Source: Spongiactinospora sp. TRM90649
GTDB taxonomy: Bacteria; Actinomycetota; Actinomycetes; Streptosporangiales; Streptosporangiaceae
Direction: 5' to 3'
Length of the DNA stretch: 64,000 nucleotides
Assembly: GCF_029382225.1 (NCBI RefSeq)
Contig: NZ_JARLTC010000042.1
Location: forward strand, 36,623-100,622
Each line of letters opens with the position of its first letter. The stretch's first letter is position 1. The notes beneath the pieces are model-generated. The model did not search any database, was not told the origin of the DNA, and saw only the letters and a program-made list of their open reading frames with translations. Both the position numbers and the translations under genes were made by a program. Below, piece by piece: positions 1 to 7,298 of the stretch.

Positions 1-10
1 CGTCCACAAC

Positions 11-928
11 CTACTGCGTGCGGACCTGCCGCGGGCGTGGATCGATCCCGGCAATCCGGTGACAGGCGTCCAAGAGCATCTCCTCGACCTCGTCCACCGG
101 TCGTCCCTCGCGCCTGGCGGTGGCCACCGCCGCCGCGGCGAGCTGGACGGTCAGCGCCCTGGCGGGGCCGTCCAGGCGTTCCCAGGGGTCGGCGAGCCCG
201 GCGAGCGCCGGGCCACCGGCCTCCAGATAGGCCGCCAGGAACCGGTGCCAGATCTGCGGCGCGAGGAGCCCACAGGCGAACCAGGCGGCAGGGCGGGCCA
301 GGTCCCACGCCTGGTCGCCCAGGCCGAGGTCGTCCACGTCGATCAGCACCCACGCGCCGCCGTCCGGTGGATGCCGGACGAGCTGGCCCATGTGCCAGTC
401 GCCGTGGGTCAGCCCCGCCGGGACGCGTGCGGGCGGCGGCAGCGAGGCCGCCGCCGCCCGCACGGCACGTTCCTCCAGGTCGTCGCCGGTCAGCCGGGCC
501 ACCATCTGGGCGACCCGGCCGGGGCCTCCGGCGGCGGGCAGCGGCGGCAGCGCGCTCGCCGGCACGGCGTGCAGCGCGGCCAGCAGCCGCGCCGCGTCCT
601 CCCAGGGAGCCGCGTCGGGGTCTGCGGGATCGACCGGCCGCCCGGCGGGCCACACCGTGACCAGCCGGCCGTCCACTGTCTCCACCGTCGTGGCGGCGGG
701 CGGCAGCATGACGCCGCCCAACCGGGCCGACGCCGACGCCGTGACGCGGGGCCGCAGCAGCGCGGCCTCCATACCCGGCGCGTGCGCCTTGACCACGATC
801 GTCCCGACTCGGACGATCAGCACGTCGGGCCGGGTCGGCACCACCTCGGCGACGGCGCCGCGCTCCGCGTGCGCCATGCCGATCTCGGCGAGCCTGTGCT
901 CCAGGGGGGTCGTGGGGGAGCTACGCAT
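11..928 (-). CDS. Aminoglycoside/choline phosphotransferase-family protein
   Basis: A 305-residue cytosolic protein of the APH/protein-kinase-like fold. The signature is visible near residue 175: HGDWHMGQ (catalytic loop with the Asp base) followed about 20 residues later by DVDDLGLGD (Mg-binding loop). Family members phosphorylate small hydroxyl substrates such as aminoglycosides, macrolides or choline; the substrate cannot be read here. The N-terminal lobe is short and poorly conserved, as is usual. I placed the start at the ATG at 928 because it lies in the arm of a palindromic promoter, 7 bases after a TAGATT -10 box, which fits a leaderless transcript. The longer open frame upstream runs into the oppositely oriented flavin oxidoreductase and is not real. 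Whether it confers drug resistance is open. Confidence 0.8.
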   Translation of the reverse strand: MRSSPTTPLEHRLAEIGMAHAERGAVAEVVPTRPDVLIVRVGTIVVKAHAPGMEAALLRPRVTASASARLGGVMLPPAATTVETVDGRLVTVWPAGRPVDPADPDAAPWEDAARLLAALHAVPASALPPLPAAGGPGRVAQMVARLTGDDLEERAVRAAAASLPPPARVPAGLTHGDWHMGQLVRHPPDGGAWVLIDVDDLGLGDQAWDLARPAAWFACGLLAPQIWHRFLAAYLEAGGPALAGLADPWERLDGPARALTVQLAAAAVATARREGRPVDEVEEMLLDACHRIAGIDPRPRQVRTQ

Positions 929-955
929 GCGGGCCAATCTAGATTGGCCCGCATG
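926..955. promoter_or_regulatory. Perfect 30-bp palindrome: symmetric divergent leaderless promoter
   Basis: The whole spacer between the two divergent genes plus both ATG codons is a perfect inverted repeat centred between 940 and 941. Each strand carries TAGATT 7 bases before its ATG, at 940-945 on the plus strand and the mirror image on the minus strand. The centre is TCTAGA. Sequence shows the symmetry directly; a shared promoter with overlapping -10 boxes is inferred. Confidence 0.75.
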
Positions 956-1867
956 AGGATCGGATACGCGGTACCCGTGTCGGGCCCCTGGGCCACGCCG
1001 GAGAACATCGGGCGCGTCGCGACGCGCGCGGAGGAACTGGGCTACAGCGACCTGTGGACCTTCCAGCGCCTGCTGGCCCCGGTCGGCCGTGAGATGGGGA
1101 CGACCTACCGCAGTGTGGCCGACCCCGTGGTGACATTGGCGTATCTGGCGGGGGTGACCCGGCGGATCGGCCTGGGCGTGGCGGTGCTCAACATGCCCTT
1201 CCACTCCCCGGCGCTGCTGGCCAAGCAGCTCGGCACGTTGCAGACGGTCTCCGGGGGACGGCTCACCGCCGGGCTGGGCCTTGGCTGGATGCCCGAGGAG
1301 TTCGCCGCCTCTGGCGTGCCGTTCGAGCGCCGTGGCGCGCGCGCCGAGGAGTACCTCGACGTGCTGCGCAAGCTGTGGAACGACGAGGTCGTCGAGCACG
1401 AGGGGGAGTTCTACCGGATTCCGGCCGCCCGTCAGGAGCCCCGGCCGGTTCCCGGGCCGCCGCGAATCCTGCTCGGCGGAGGCGCGGACGCCGCGCTGCG
1501 CCGCGCCGGACGGCTGGCCGACGGATGGGTGAGCGCCAGCCGGGAGGACCTGCGGACGATCGGCGAGAAGATCTACATCGTAAAGGAGGCGGCTCGTGAG
1601 GCCGGGCGCGACCCCGAGTCGCTGCGGTTCGTCTGCCGGGGCGTGACCACCCCCAGGCCCTCGGGCAGACCGGGCCGGGCCCCGCTGACCGGCTCCTATG
1701 ACGAGATCCGCCGCGACGTGGCGGATCTCGCGGCCAGCGGCGTCACCGACGTCTTCCACGACCTGAACTTCGTGTCCGAGGTGGTCGCGCCGGACGCCGA
1801 TCCGGCCGAGGCGATGCGGCTGGCGGAGGAGATGCTCGTGGAGCTGGCCCCTGACCCGCGAACCTGA
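953..1867 (+). CDS. LLM-class F420-dependent oxidoreductase (TIGR03619-like)
   Basis: A 304-residue flavin/F420-dependent oxidoreductase of the bacterial luciferase-like TIM-barrel family. Typical blocks are visible: an N-terminal beta strand MRIGYAVP, the segment ELGYSDLWTFQRLL, a middle segment RIGLGVAVLNMPFHSPALLA, and SGGRLTAGLGLGWMPEEFAASGVPFERRGARAEEYL, which is characteristic of the F420-using subgroup of actinomycetes. The LLGGGADAALRRAGRLADGW segment follows. It transfers hydride to or from an unknown organic substrate in the cytosol. The ATG at 953 sits in the right arm of the divergent palindrome, 7 bases after TAGATT, so translation is probably leaderless. The shared promoter suggests co-expression with the phosphotransferase at 11-928. 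Confidence 0.88.
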   Translation: MRIGYAVPVSGPWATPENIGRVATRAEELGYSDLWTFQRLLAPVGREMGTTYRSVADPVVTLAYLAGVTRRIGLGVAVLNMPFHSPALLAKQLGTLQTVSGGRLTAGLGLGWMPEEFAASGVPFERRGARAEEYLDVLRKLWNDEVVEHEGEFYRIPAARQEPRPVPGPPRILLGGGADAALRRAGRLADGWVSASREDLRTIGEKIYIVKEAAREAGRDPESLRFVCRGVTTPRPSGRPGRAPLTGSYDEIRRDVADLAASGVTDVFHDLNFVSEVVAPDADPAEAMRLAEEMLVELAPDPRT

Positions 1868-1876
1868 AGGCCGCCG

Positions 1877-2884
1877 CTACGGCATGCGCAGCACCGCCGC
1901 GCCGTTGATCCGGTCGGCCGCCAGGTCGGCCAGGGCCCGGTCGGCGTCCTCGAAGGCGTAGTCCACGGTGGTCACGCGGGGCGGGCGGGCCACGGCGGCC
2001 TCCAGGTAGGCCCGGCCGTCCGCGCGGGTGTTGGCGGTCACGCTGCGCAGTGTGCGCTCCTGGAACAGGTGGCGCTCGTAGTTCAGCTCGGGAATGTCGG
2101 TGAGGTGGATCCCGGCGACGGCGAGCACGCCGCCCCGGTCGAGCGCGGCCAGGGCGACCGGCACCAGGTCGCCGACCGGGGCGAACAGGATCGCGGCGTC
2201 GAGCGGCTCCGGCGGTTCGTCGCGGGCGCCCGCGGCGGAGGCCGCGCCGAGGGCCAGGGCCAGTTCCCTGGCGGCGGGGGAGCGGGTCAGGACGTGGACG
2301 GTCGCCCCCTGGGCGATGGCGACCTGGGCCGTCAGGTGGGCGGACGCGCCGAAGCCGTAGATGCCGAGCCTGCCGCCGGGGGGCGGCTCGCTGCGCAGCA
2401 GCGCCCGGTAGCCGATGATCCCGGCGCAGAGCAGCGGCGCGAGCGGGCCCGGCGGGCGGTCGCCGGGCAGCGGGTAGACGTAGGCGGCGGGCGCGACCAG
2501 GTGGGTGGCGTATCCGCCGTCGGCGTCCCAGCCGGTGTAGGTGGAGTAGGGGCAGAGGTTCTCCAGGCCGCGCCGGCAGTACCGGCACCGGCCGCAGGTC
2601 GAGCGCAGCCAGGCCACGCCGACCCTGGTGCCCACCGGCAGCGTGCCCTCCGCCGCCTCCACCACCCGGCCGACGGCCTCGTGCCCCGGCACGGTGCGGG
2701 GACGGCGGGGCGGCAGGTCGCCCTCCGCCAGGTGCAGATCGGTACGGCAGACCGCGCACACCTCGACCCGCACCAGGACCTCGCCGGGGCCGGGACGCGG
2801 CATCGGCAGCCGGACGCGTTCCAGCGGTCGCGTCTCGATCGGCCCGGGGCGCGCCACCACCCAGGCGTCCATCTCGGTCTCCAC
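1877..2884 (-). CDS. Zinc-dependent alcohol dehydrogenase (AdhA-like)
   Basis: A 335-residue medium-chain dehydrogenase/reductase. The GroES-like domain carries catalytic zinc ligands Cys46 (CRTD), His68 and Glu69 (GHE), and the structural-zinc cysteines 97, 100, 103 and 111. A Rossmann segment, LGIYGFGASAHLTAQVA, begins near residue 173; its GFGASAH loop is a variant of GxGxxG seen in the mycobacterial AdhA-like subgroup. Family members oxidise alcohols or reduce aldehydes with NAD(P). I chose GTG at 2884 because TAGGAT (2896-2891 on the minus strand) lies exactly 6 bases upstream, a leaderless arrangement. An ATG four codons in has a weak GGAG in front and is the alternative. It converges with the flavin oxidoreductase, 9 bases between stops. 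Confidence 0.9.
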   Translation of the reverse strand: METEMDAWVVARPGPIETRPLERVRLPMPRPGPGEVLVRVEVCAVCRTDLHLAEGDLPPRRPRTVPGHEAVGRVVEAAEGTLPVGTRVGVAWLRSTCGRCRYCRRGLENLCPYSTYTGWDADGGYATHLVAPAAYVYPLPGDRPPGPLAPLLCAGIIGYRALLRSEPPPGGRLGIYGFGASAHLTAQVAIAQGATVHVLTRSPAARELALALGAASAAGARDEPPEPLDAAILFAPVGDLVPVALAALDRGGVLAVAGIHLTDIPELNYERHLFQERTLRSVTANTRADGRAYLEAAVARPPRVTTVDYAFEDADRALADLAADRINGAAVLRMP

Positions 2885-2890
2885 GCCTCG

Positions 2891-2896
2891 ATCCTA
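2891..2896 (-). promoter_or_regulatory. -10 box TAGGAT of a leaderless promoter
   Basis: On the minus strand TAGGAT is followed by 6 bases and then the GTG start of the alcohol dehydrogenase, the spacing typical of leaderless actinobacterial mRNAs. No ribosome binding site fits between them. Confidence 0.55.
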
Positions 2897-2960
2897 GGAA
2901 GCGCGCGCGGGTTCCCAGACGAGGCGGCGTCCGATCAGCGTGGCGCGGGCGGCGGGACCA

Positions 2961-2985
2961 CCGGGCGGGGGGTTCGGCCGCCCGG
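2961..2985 (-). terminator. Hairpin after the 189-residue unknown gene
   Basis: An 8-bp perfect stem (2961-2968 with 2978-2985, CCGGGCGG/CCGCCCGG) lies 11 bases beyond the stop of the minus-strand gene ending at 2997. There is no U tract, as is common in high-GC actinomycetes. Confidence 0.4.
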
Positions 2986-2996
2986 CGGCCTACGCG

Positions 2997-3566
2997 CTAT
3001 TCGCCCCAGGCCGGAATCGTGCTCGCGAGCCTGCGCGAATAGTCCTTCATATCCTTCACGATGATGGCGGGAGGCTGGGAGACGACGTCACCGAGTTCCT
3101 GGCAGGCGCCCCACAGGTCGATGACGAAGGCGTCTTCGTTCCACTCGGATAATTTGCCGCCGAGTTCGCCGGAATTTCGCCCGGCCACCAGAATGTAGTG
3201 GTTGTCGAACCCGCCCTTCTTCAGTTCGACGACCTCGATGGGCACGGCGAACTTCGCGGCGTTGGCCTTCAGTGCGTAGACGCACAGGTGGGCGAAGAGC
3301 ACGCAGGTCAGCGGACGGGTGGCGTCCTTCTTCAGCGCGGCGGCGACGATCTCGCCACCGGCGATCCAGTACTCGGGCGTGGACGGCCACGTCTTGAGCG
3401 CGGACACGGTGAGGTTGTCGGTGTCGGAGGGCCGGACCAGCGCGATCCTGCGTTCGAGTTCCCCGGCGGCCTTTATCTTCTCCATGTTCGGCGTCTCGCT
3501 GACCGGATTCGCGACCTTCGTGTCGGCGTAAATGCTGAGCACCTTGCGGGTGACCTCGACGCTCAT
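2997..3566 (-). CDS. Unknown 189-residue protein with a possible Cys-His-Asp triad
   Basis: I do not recognise the family. No signal peptide or membrane segment is clear. Three short blocks stand out in order: LTCVLFAHLCVYAL with a Cys at a helix start, FDNHYILVAGR with a His on a strand, and EDAFVIDLWGA with an Asp on the next strand. Cys helix, His strand, Asp strand is the order of papain-like and transglutaminase-like peptidases, including YopT/AvrPphB-type effector enzymes, so a cysteine-peptidase-like fold is possible; this is inference only. Start ATG at 3566 has AAAGGG 8 bases upstream. Codon use is less GC-rich than in its neighbours (codons such as GAA, AAA, TTT, AAT are frequent) and the upstream 150 bases are AT-richer, which suggests transfer. 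Confidence 0.7.
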   Translation of the reverse strand: MSVEVTRKVLSIYADTKVANPVSETPNMEKIKAAGELERRIALVRPSDTDNLTVSALKTWPSTPEYWIAGGEIVAAALKKDATRPLTCVLFAHLCVYALKANAAKFAVPIEVVELKKGGFDNHYILVAGRNSGELGGKLSEWNEDAFVIDLWGACQELGDVVSQPPAIIVKDMKDYSRRLASTIPAWGE

Positions 3567-3725
3567 TGAGCTGACCCTTTCATTTACCGCGGTAGCGTTA
3601 CTCCGGCCCCCGACGCAAAACCGCGTAAGCCCTAATTCTGTGCAGTCGGCACGGTACCGTGAGTATCCGAACCGCCACATTTCGGTGGCGGGAGGTGGGT
3701 GCGCAGGCGCCGTGCGCCACCTGGC

Positions 3726-3731
3726 TAGGAT
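3726..3731 (+). promoter_or_regulatory. -10 box TAGGAT of a leaderless promoter
   Basis: TAGGAT followed by 6 bases and the GTG start at 3738 of the HAD phosphatase. No ribosome binding site can fit. Confidence 0.6.
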
Positions 3732-3737
3732 GGCCGG

Positions 3738-4520
3738 GTGAGCGATCGGGGACCCATCAAGAGCTGGCTGTCCGACATGGACGGCGTGCTGGTCAAGGAG
3801 GGTGCGCCGGTGCCCGGCGCCGACGAGTTCGTCGGCAGGCTGCGGGCGTCCGGGCGGCCCTTCCTGGTGCTCACCAACAACTCCATCTACACGCCGCGCG
3901 ACCTCGCGGTGCGGCTGCGGGTGGCGGGCCTGGACGTACCCGAGGAGTCGATCTACACCTCGGCGCTGGCCACCGCGCAGTTCCTGCACGACCAGCGGCC
4001 CGAAGGCTCGGCCTACGTGATCGGCGAGGCCGGGCTCACCACCGCCCTGCACCGGGTCGGCTACGTGCTCACCGACCTCGAACCCGACTACGTGGTGCTC
4101 GGCGAGACGCGCAACTACAGCTTCGAGCAGATCACCCGGGCGATCCGGCTGATCGACGCGGGGGCGCGGTTCATCGCCACCAACCCCGACCCGGTCGGGC
4201 CCTCGCCCGAGGGGTCGATGCCGGCCTGCGGGTCGGTCGCGGCGATGATCACGCGGGCCACCGGCGTCGAGCCGTACTTCGTGGGCAAGCCCAACCCGAT
4301 GATGATGCGCAGCGCGCTCAACGCCATCGACGGCCACAGCGAGAGCACCGCCATGATCGGCGACCGGATGGACACCGACGTGGTCTCCGGCATGGAGGCC
4401 GGCCTTTACACGATCCTGGTGCTGTCCGGCGTGACGCCGAAGGAACAGGTCGACCGCTTCCCGTTCCGCCCGTCGCTGGTGGTCGACTCGATCGCGGATC
4501 TCATCCCGCTCCTCGACTGA
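3738..4520 (+). CDS. HAD-IIA family hydrolase (NagD/AraL-like)
   Basis: A 260-residue haloacid dehalogenase superfamily phosphatase with a class IIA cap. Motif I is WLSDMDGVLV with nucleophile Asp13 and Asp15; motif II is LVLTNNS; the cap lies between; motif III/IV is YFVGKPNPMMM followed by AMIGDRMDTDV with two Mg-binding acidic residues. The length and the TNNS and GKPN signatures fit the NagD/p-nitrophenylphosphatase group, which dephosphorylates nucleotides or sugar phosphates in the cytosol; the real substrate is unknown. The GTG start is set by TAGGAT 6 bases upstream, indicating a leaderless mRNA. It is a single-gene unit, transcribed away from the 189-residue unknown gene. Confidence 0.92.
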   Translation: MSDRGPIKSWLSDMDGVLVKEGAPVPGADEFVGRLRASGRPFLVLTNNSIYTPRDLAVRLRVAGLDVPEESIYTSALATAQFLHDQRPEGSAYVIGEAGLTTALHRVGYVLTDLEPDYVVLGETRNYSFEQITRAIRLIDAGARFIATNPDPVGPSPEGSMPACGSVAAMITRATGVEPYFVGKPNPMMMRSALNAIDGHSESTAMIGDRMDTDVVSGMEAGLYTILVLSGVTPKEQVDRFPFRPSLVVDSIADLIPLLD

Positions 4521-4623
4521 ACCTGCTTCCCCGATTTCCCCCTCCGGCGGGCGCTCCTGGCGCGTACGAGCGCGACCGGGAGCCCTCCGGGTGGGAGCAG
4601 GGTTACCGCATCCACACGAACCG

Positions 4624-4887
4624 GTGGGCGTCGGGGCGTTGCACGCCTGCCTGCCCGGCCCGCTGTGGGAGGCGTTCGTCGCCTCCGCGAGCCCGGCCGG
4701 GCCCGGCATGGGCTTCTGGACGCACCGGCTGCGCACCCTCACCCTTGTGCCCGCGAGCCTGATGAGCGGCGACCTGAGCACGCCGAGCGTGCCGGCCAGA
4801 TCCGGCACCAAGGCGTGGCTGCGGCTGTGCGAGGCCGTGCCCGCGATCAAACGGAGGAGCTTCGCCGGGCAGTGGACGCCCAGGTGA
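4624..4887 (+). pseudogene. Coding-like remnant of an unrecognised gene
   Basis: From about 4624 a frame of some 87 codons shows the high G/C third positions of a real gene (…ALHACLPGPLWEAF…GFWTHRLRTLTLVPASL…), but codons upstream lose this bias and no convincing start or ribosome binding site exists. It looks like the C-terminal end of a truncated gene. I do not recognise the family. The remaining bases from 4521 to 4623 and from 4888 to 4959 hold nothing else I can support. Confidence 0.35.
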
Positions 4888-4959
4888 AGACCTCCGACTG
4901 AGGGGCGACTCGCCGGATACCTGCCAGGTGCTGTCAGGTCCGGATGCCAGGCTGTACGC

Positions 4960-5604
4960 ATGCATCGCGTCTATCTGGAACTGGGTCCGAAGAAGGTGTT
5001 CGCCTGCTCGGCCGACTGGCCGGGCTGGGCCAGGATCGGGCGGTCGGAGGAGGCGGCGCTCGCGGCGCTGGCCGACTACGCGCCGAGGTACCGCGTGATC
5101 GCCGAGCGCGCCGGGCTCGGGTTCGAGCCCGGCGACCCGGCGGTGGCCGAACGCGTGCGGGGCGGCACCACCACCGACTTCGGCGCGCCGGAGGCGGTCG
5201 CCGCTCTGCACGGGGAGCCTGAGGACGAGGCCGGGGCGCGGCGCTCGGTCGCGCTGCTGCGCGCCGCCTGGGACACCTTCGGCGAGGTGGCGGCGGTCTC
5301 GCCGGAGGAACTGCGCAAGGGGCCGCGCGGCGGGGGCCGGGACCGCGACCGCATGGTCTCGCACGTGGTGGAGGCCGAGCGCGCCTACGCCCGCAAGATC
5401 GGCGTCCGGCACCGCCCGTTCGCGCCGGACGACCTCGCGGCGCTGTCGGCGATGCGCGACGAGATCGCGGACGTGCTGGCGCGGCCGTCCGGCGGCGAGC
5501 CGCCCGTGCCGAACGGCTGGCCGCCGCGCTACGCCGTCCACCGGATCGCCTGGCACGTGCTGGACCACCTGTGGGAGATGCAGGACCGCTCGGAGCCCGG
5601 CTGA
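4960..5604 (+). CDS. DinB-like / HicB-like fused hypothetical protein
   Basis: A 214-residue soluble protein. The first ~45 residues (VYLELGPKKVFACSADWPGWARIGRSEEAALAAL) resemble the HicB-type strand-helix unit. The rest resembles the DinB/DUF664 four-helix bundle: SHVVEAERAYARKIG supplies one His near a helix start, and RIAWHVLDHLWEMQDR at the C terminus supplies the His pair typical of metal-binding DinB proteins. Such proteins are often thiol-dependent or stress-related enzymes, but the reaction is unknown. CAGGCT lies 6 bases upstream of the ATG at 4960, a weaker version of the leaderless signature seen elsewhere in the window. Confidence 0.75.
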   Translation: MHRVYLELGPKKVFACSADWPGWARIGRSEEAALAALADYAPRYRVIAERAGLGFEPGDPAVAERVRGGTTTDFGAPEAVAALHGEPEDEAGARRSVALLRAAWDTFGEVAAVSPEELRKGPRGGGRDRDRMVSHVVEAERAYARKIGVRHRPFAPDDLAALSAMRDEIADVLARPSGGEPPVPNGWPPRYAVHRIAWHVLDHLWEMQDRSEPG

Positions 5605-5689
5605 GGCGAGCCGCCATTCGAATGGGCGTCATCCCGTTGGCGCATGATCGGTGCCCGCGCGGCGCGGCGGCGGGTTGAATCGGCACCGT

Positions 5690-5862
5690 CGTGACCGCGT
5701 TCGGGAAAGGGCGGCTGTGAGCATGTACGAGCCGCCGGGGGAGATCCACACGCTCGCGGTGCCGGACGACTGCCATGAGATGATCACGTTCTTCAACATC
5801 TCGGGCGCCATGGTGTACGTGGACGGGGACGGCGCGCAGATCGGCTACGAGGACACGCCGCA
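5690..5862 (+). pseudogene. Fragment of a cupin dioxygenase (dihydroxyacetophenone dioxygenase-like)
   Basis: A block of about 50 codons, MYEPPGEIHTLAVPDDCHEMITFFNISGAMVYVDGDGAQIGYEDT, split here only for description, is the middle to C-terminal part of a ChrR/2,4'-dihydroxyacetophenone dioxygenase-type cupin, with the YEPPGE.HT and NISGAM signatures. The N-terminal cupin strands carrying the first metal ligands are absent, and homology stops abruptly after GYEDT, where a piece of another gene in the opposite orientation begins. Both ends are truncated, so this is a remnant. The frame runs on to 6034 but the tail is not coding. Confidence 0.6.
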
Positions 5863-5955
5863 GGGCAGCAGGGCGTTCAGCACGACGAGGTCGCCCTCGG
5901 CCAGGCCGGTGACGCCGGGCCCTGCCCTCTCGACCCATCCGGAGATCTCGTGCCG
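5853..5955 (-). pseudogene. Fragment of a zinc alcohol dehydrogenase, opposite strand
   Basis: Read on the minus strand, about 34 codons give RHEISGWVERAGPGVTGL and then AEGDLVVLNALLPCGV. This is the GHE catalytic-zinc block and the approach to the structural-zinc loop of medium-chain alcohol dehydrogenases. Nothing precedes or follows it in frame. It abuts the cupin fragment with no spacer, which marks a deletion or insertion junction near 5855-5862. Confidence 0.6.
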
Positions 5956-6113
5956 TGCCAGCGCACTGCTGGCATGCGTTCCCGTTTCGTCTACTCGTCA
6001 CGCCGGGCGGCCGTCCCTGGGCAAACAGGAATAAGCCATACCCATTTCTATTCACTGGATGATATGGGCATCGCCTGCGACGATTGGGTACGGGCAGACG
6101 GGAGGCTTCCGCA

Positions 6114-6899
6114 ATGCCATCTGGTTTCATCCCCGACGGCCCATGGAGCTGGGCCGCGACCTTCTTACTGGCCACGGTCTCGGCGACGGTGTTCCTCCTG
6201 TTACGTTGCCAGCGCGTCGGCCGGCCGTTCGGGAGGACGAGCCGCTGGACGGCCCTCGCCGTGATCGCCCTGACCGGCGTGGCCTCCACCGTGGTGACGG
6301 TGGTGGTGAGCACGATCGTCAGCGCGACCCTCCAGGAGTTGATCGGGCTGATCGTGCCCTGCGGGATCTGGCTGGGACACGTGCGTGGCGCCGAGGACGG
6401 CAAGCGCGGCATCGCCAGGGAGGTCTCCACCGTGTGGCTGTCCTCGCTGCTGAAACGCCTGCACCAGGAGATGGCCCTGGACCGCGAGCGCTGGTGCGAG
6501 GCGCGGGTCGATCCCTCCTGGGACGTGCACCGGCTGAGCATGGCCGCCGGGCACTACCACGAACGGATCCACCGGCTCCTGCCGCCGGAGGAGCGCCGCC
6601 AGGAGCGCGTCCAGGCCCGGCTGCAGGCCATCGAGCGCCGCCTGGACGTGGCCGCGCTGATCGAGGACGGGGCCTCCAGATCCAAGATCGTCGGTGCGCT
6701 CAACGGATCGAGGGACACCAAGAAGGTGCGCTACGAGCGCTATCTAGGCGACATGGGCCGGTTGCACGGCGTGCTGCGCAACGACGCCGAGCAGGAGCTG
6801 CGCCGCCTGCTCGACGTGGCCTATCGCCGCCGGATCCGCGCGCTGCCGCTCTACCGGCACCCGGCGCGCGACGGGCAGCCGATGGGCACGCACCCCTGA
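6114..6899 (+). CDS. Hypothetical membrane-anchored helical protein
   Basis: A 261-residue protein that I do not recognise. Two to three hydrophobic segments occupy the N-terminal ~100 residues (WAATFLLATVSATVFLLL, TALAVIALTGVASTVVTVVVSTIV, and LIGLIVPCGIWLG). The remaining ~160 residues are a charged, mostly helical cytoplasmic region rich in Arg and Glu (for example LPPEERRQERVQARLQAIERRLDVAALI), probably coiled. Start ATG at 6114 is preferred because GGAGG lies 8 bases upstream; an in-frame start 10 codons earlier has none. It is followed by the convergent XRE gene with 15 bases between stops. Confidence 0.7.
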   Translation: MPSGFIPDGPWSWAATFLLATVSATVFLLLRCQRVGRPFGRTSRWTALAVIALTGVASTVVTVVVSTIVSATLQELIGLIVPCGIWLGHVRGAEDGKRGIAREVSTVWLSSLLKRLHQEMALDRERWCEARVDPSWDVHRLSMAAGHYHERIHRLLPPEERRQERVQARLQAIERRLDVAALIEDGASRSKIVGALNGSRDTKKVRYERYLGDMGRLHGVLRNDAEQELRRLLDVAYRRRIRALPLYRHPARDGQPMGTHP

Positions 6900-6914
6900 G
6901 CCGGGGGCCGCGAA

Positions 6915-7229
6915 CTACAGGTCGTCCACCAGTTCGGTGGGCTCCTCGACCGGCCGCAGCCCGATCTCGAACCGCGCGCCCAGCGCATCAGCCACGGACC
7001 CCAGGGTGCGCAGCGTCAGATTCTCCTCGCCGGACAGGATCTGGCTCACCCGGCCCGCCGAGACGCCCATCGTGGACGCCAGCTCGGCACGGGAGATCTT
7101 GTGCTCCCGCATGTACCAGGTGATCTCGTCGATGATCTCGACGGGGAGGCCGCCGGGGTCGTCGTGCTCCTCGCGGGCGAGGGCGCCCGTCCTGCGCCTG
7201 AAGGCCACCACGAGCCCCCCAAATCCCAT
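6915..7229 (-). CDS. XRE-family helix-turn-helix regulator
   Basis: A 104-residue protein with a Cro/C1-type helix-turn-helix in the second half: ITWYMREHKISRAELASTMGVSAGRVSQILSGEENLTLRTLGSVADALGARFEI, shown here in full only to mark residues ~36-90 (broken into helices by context). The size and the late HTH resemble HigA-like antitoxins and small DNA-binding regulators. A perfect 14-bp palindrome lies 30 bases upstream of its ATG and is a likely autoregulatory operator. The 241-residue gene at 7299-8024 is upstream on the same strand, so the two may be one unit. No HigB-like toxin is visible next to it. Confidence 0.8.
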   Translation of the reverse strand: MGFGGLVVAFRRRTGALAREEHDDPGGLPVEIIDEITWYMREHKISRAELASTMGVSAGRVSQILSGEENLTLRTLGSVADALGARFEIGLRPVEEPTELVDDL

Positions 7230-7258
7230 CGACGGTTCGTACTTCGAGCTTAGCTCTA

Positions 7259-7272
7259 CCTAAACGTTTAGG
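7259..7272. promoter_or_regulatory. 14-bp palindromic operator CCTAAACGTTTAGG
   Basis: A perfect palindrome, AT-rich against the background, 30-43 bases upstream of the XRE start. TTAGGCAAGGCTAA (7269-7282, overlapping the right arm) also equals the left 14 bases of the iron box at 40992, but its remaining five positions diverge, so iron control is doubtful. Confidence 0.5.
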
Positions 7273-7298
7273 CAAGGCTAAAGTCGAGGCGTTGTGTC

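Noticed and set aside
59..952. Long open frame upstream of the LLM oxidoreductase, giving a 602-residue protein
   Set aside because: The first 298 codons lie opposite the phosphotransferase gene and lack family similarity; the palindromic promoter marks the real start at 953.
7268..7286. Sixth iron box beside the XRE gene
   Set aside because: Only 13 of 19 positions match once the whole site is aligned; the left part is explained by the palindrome.
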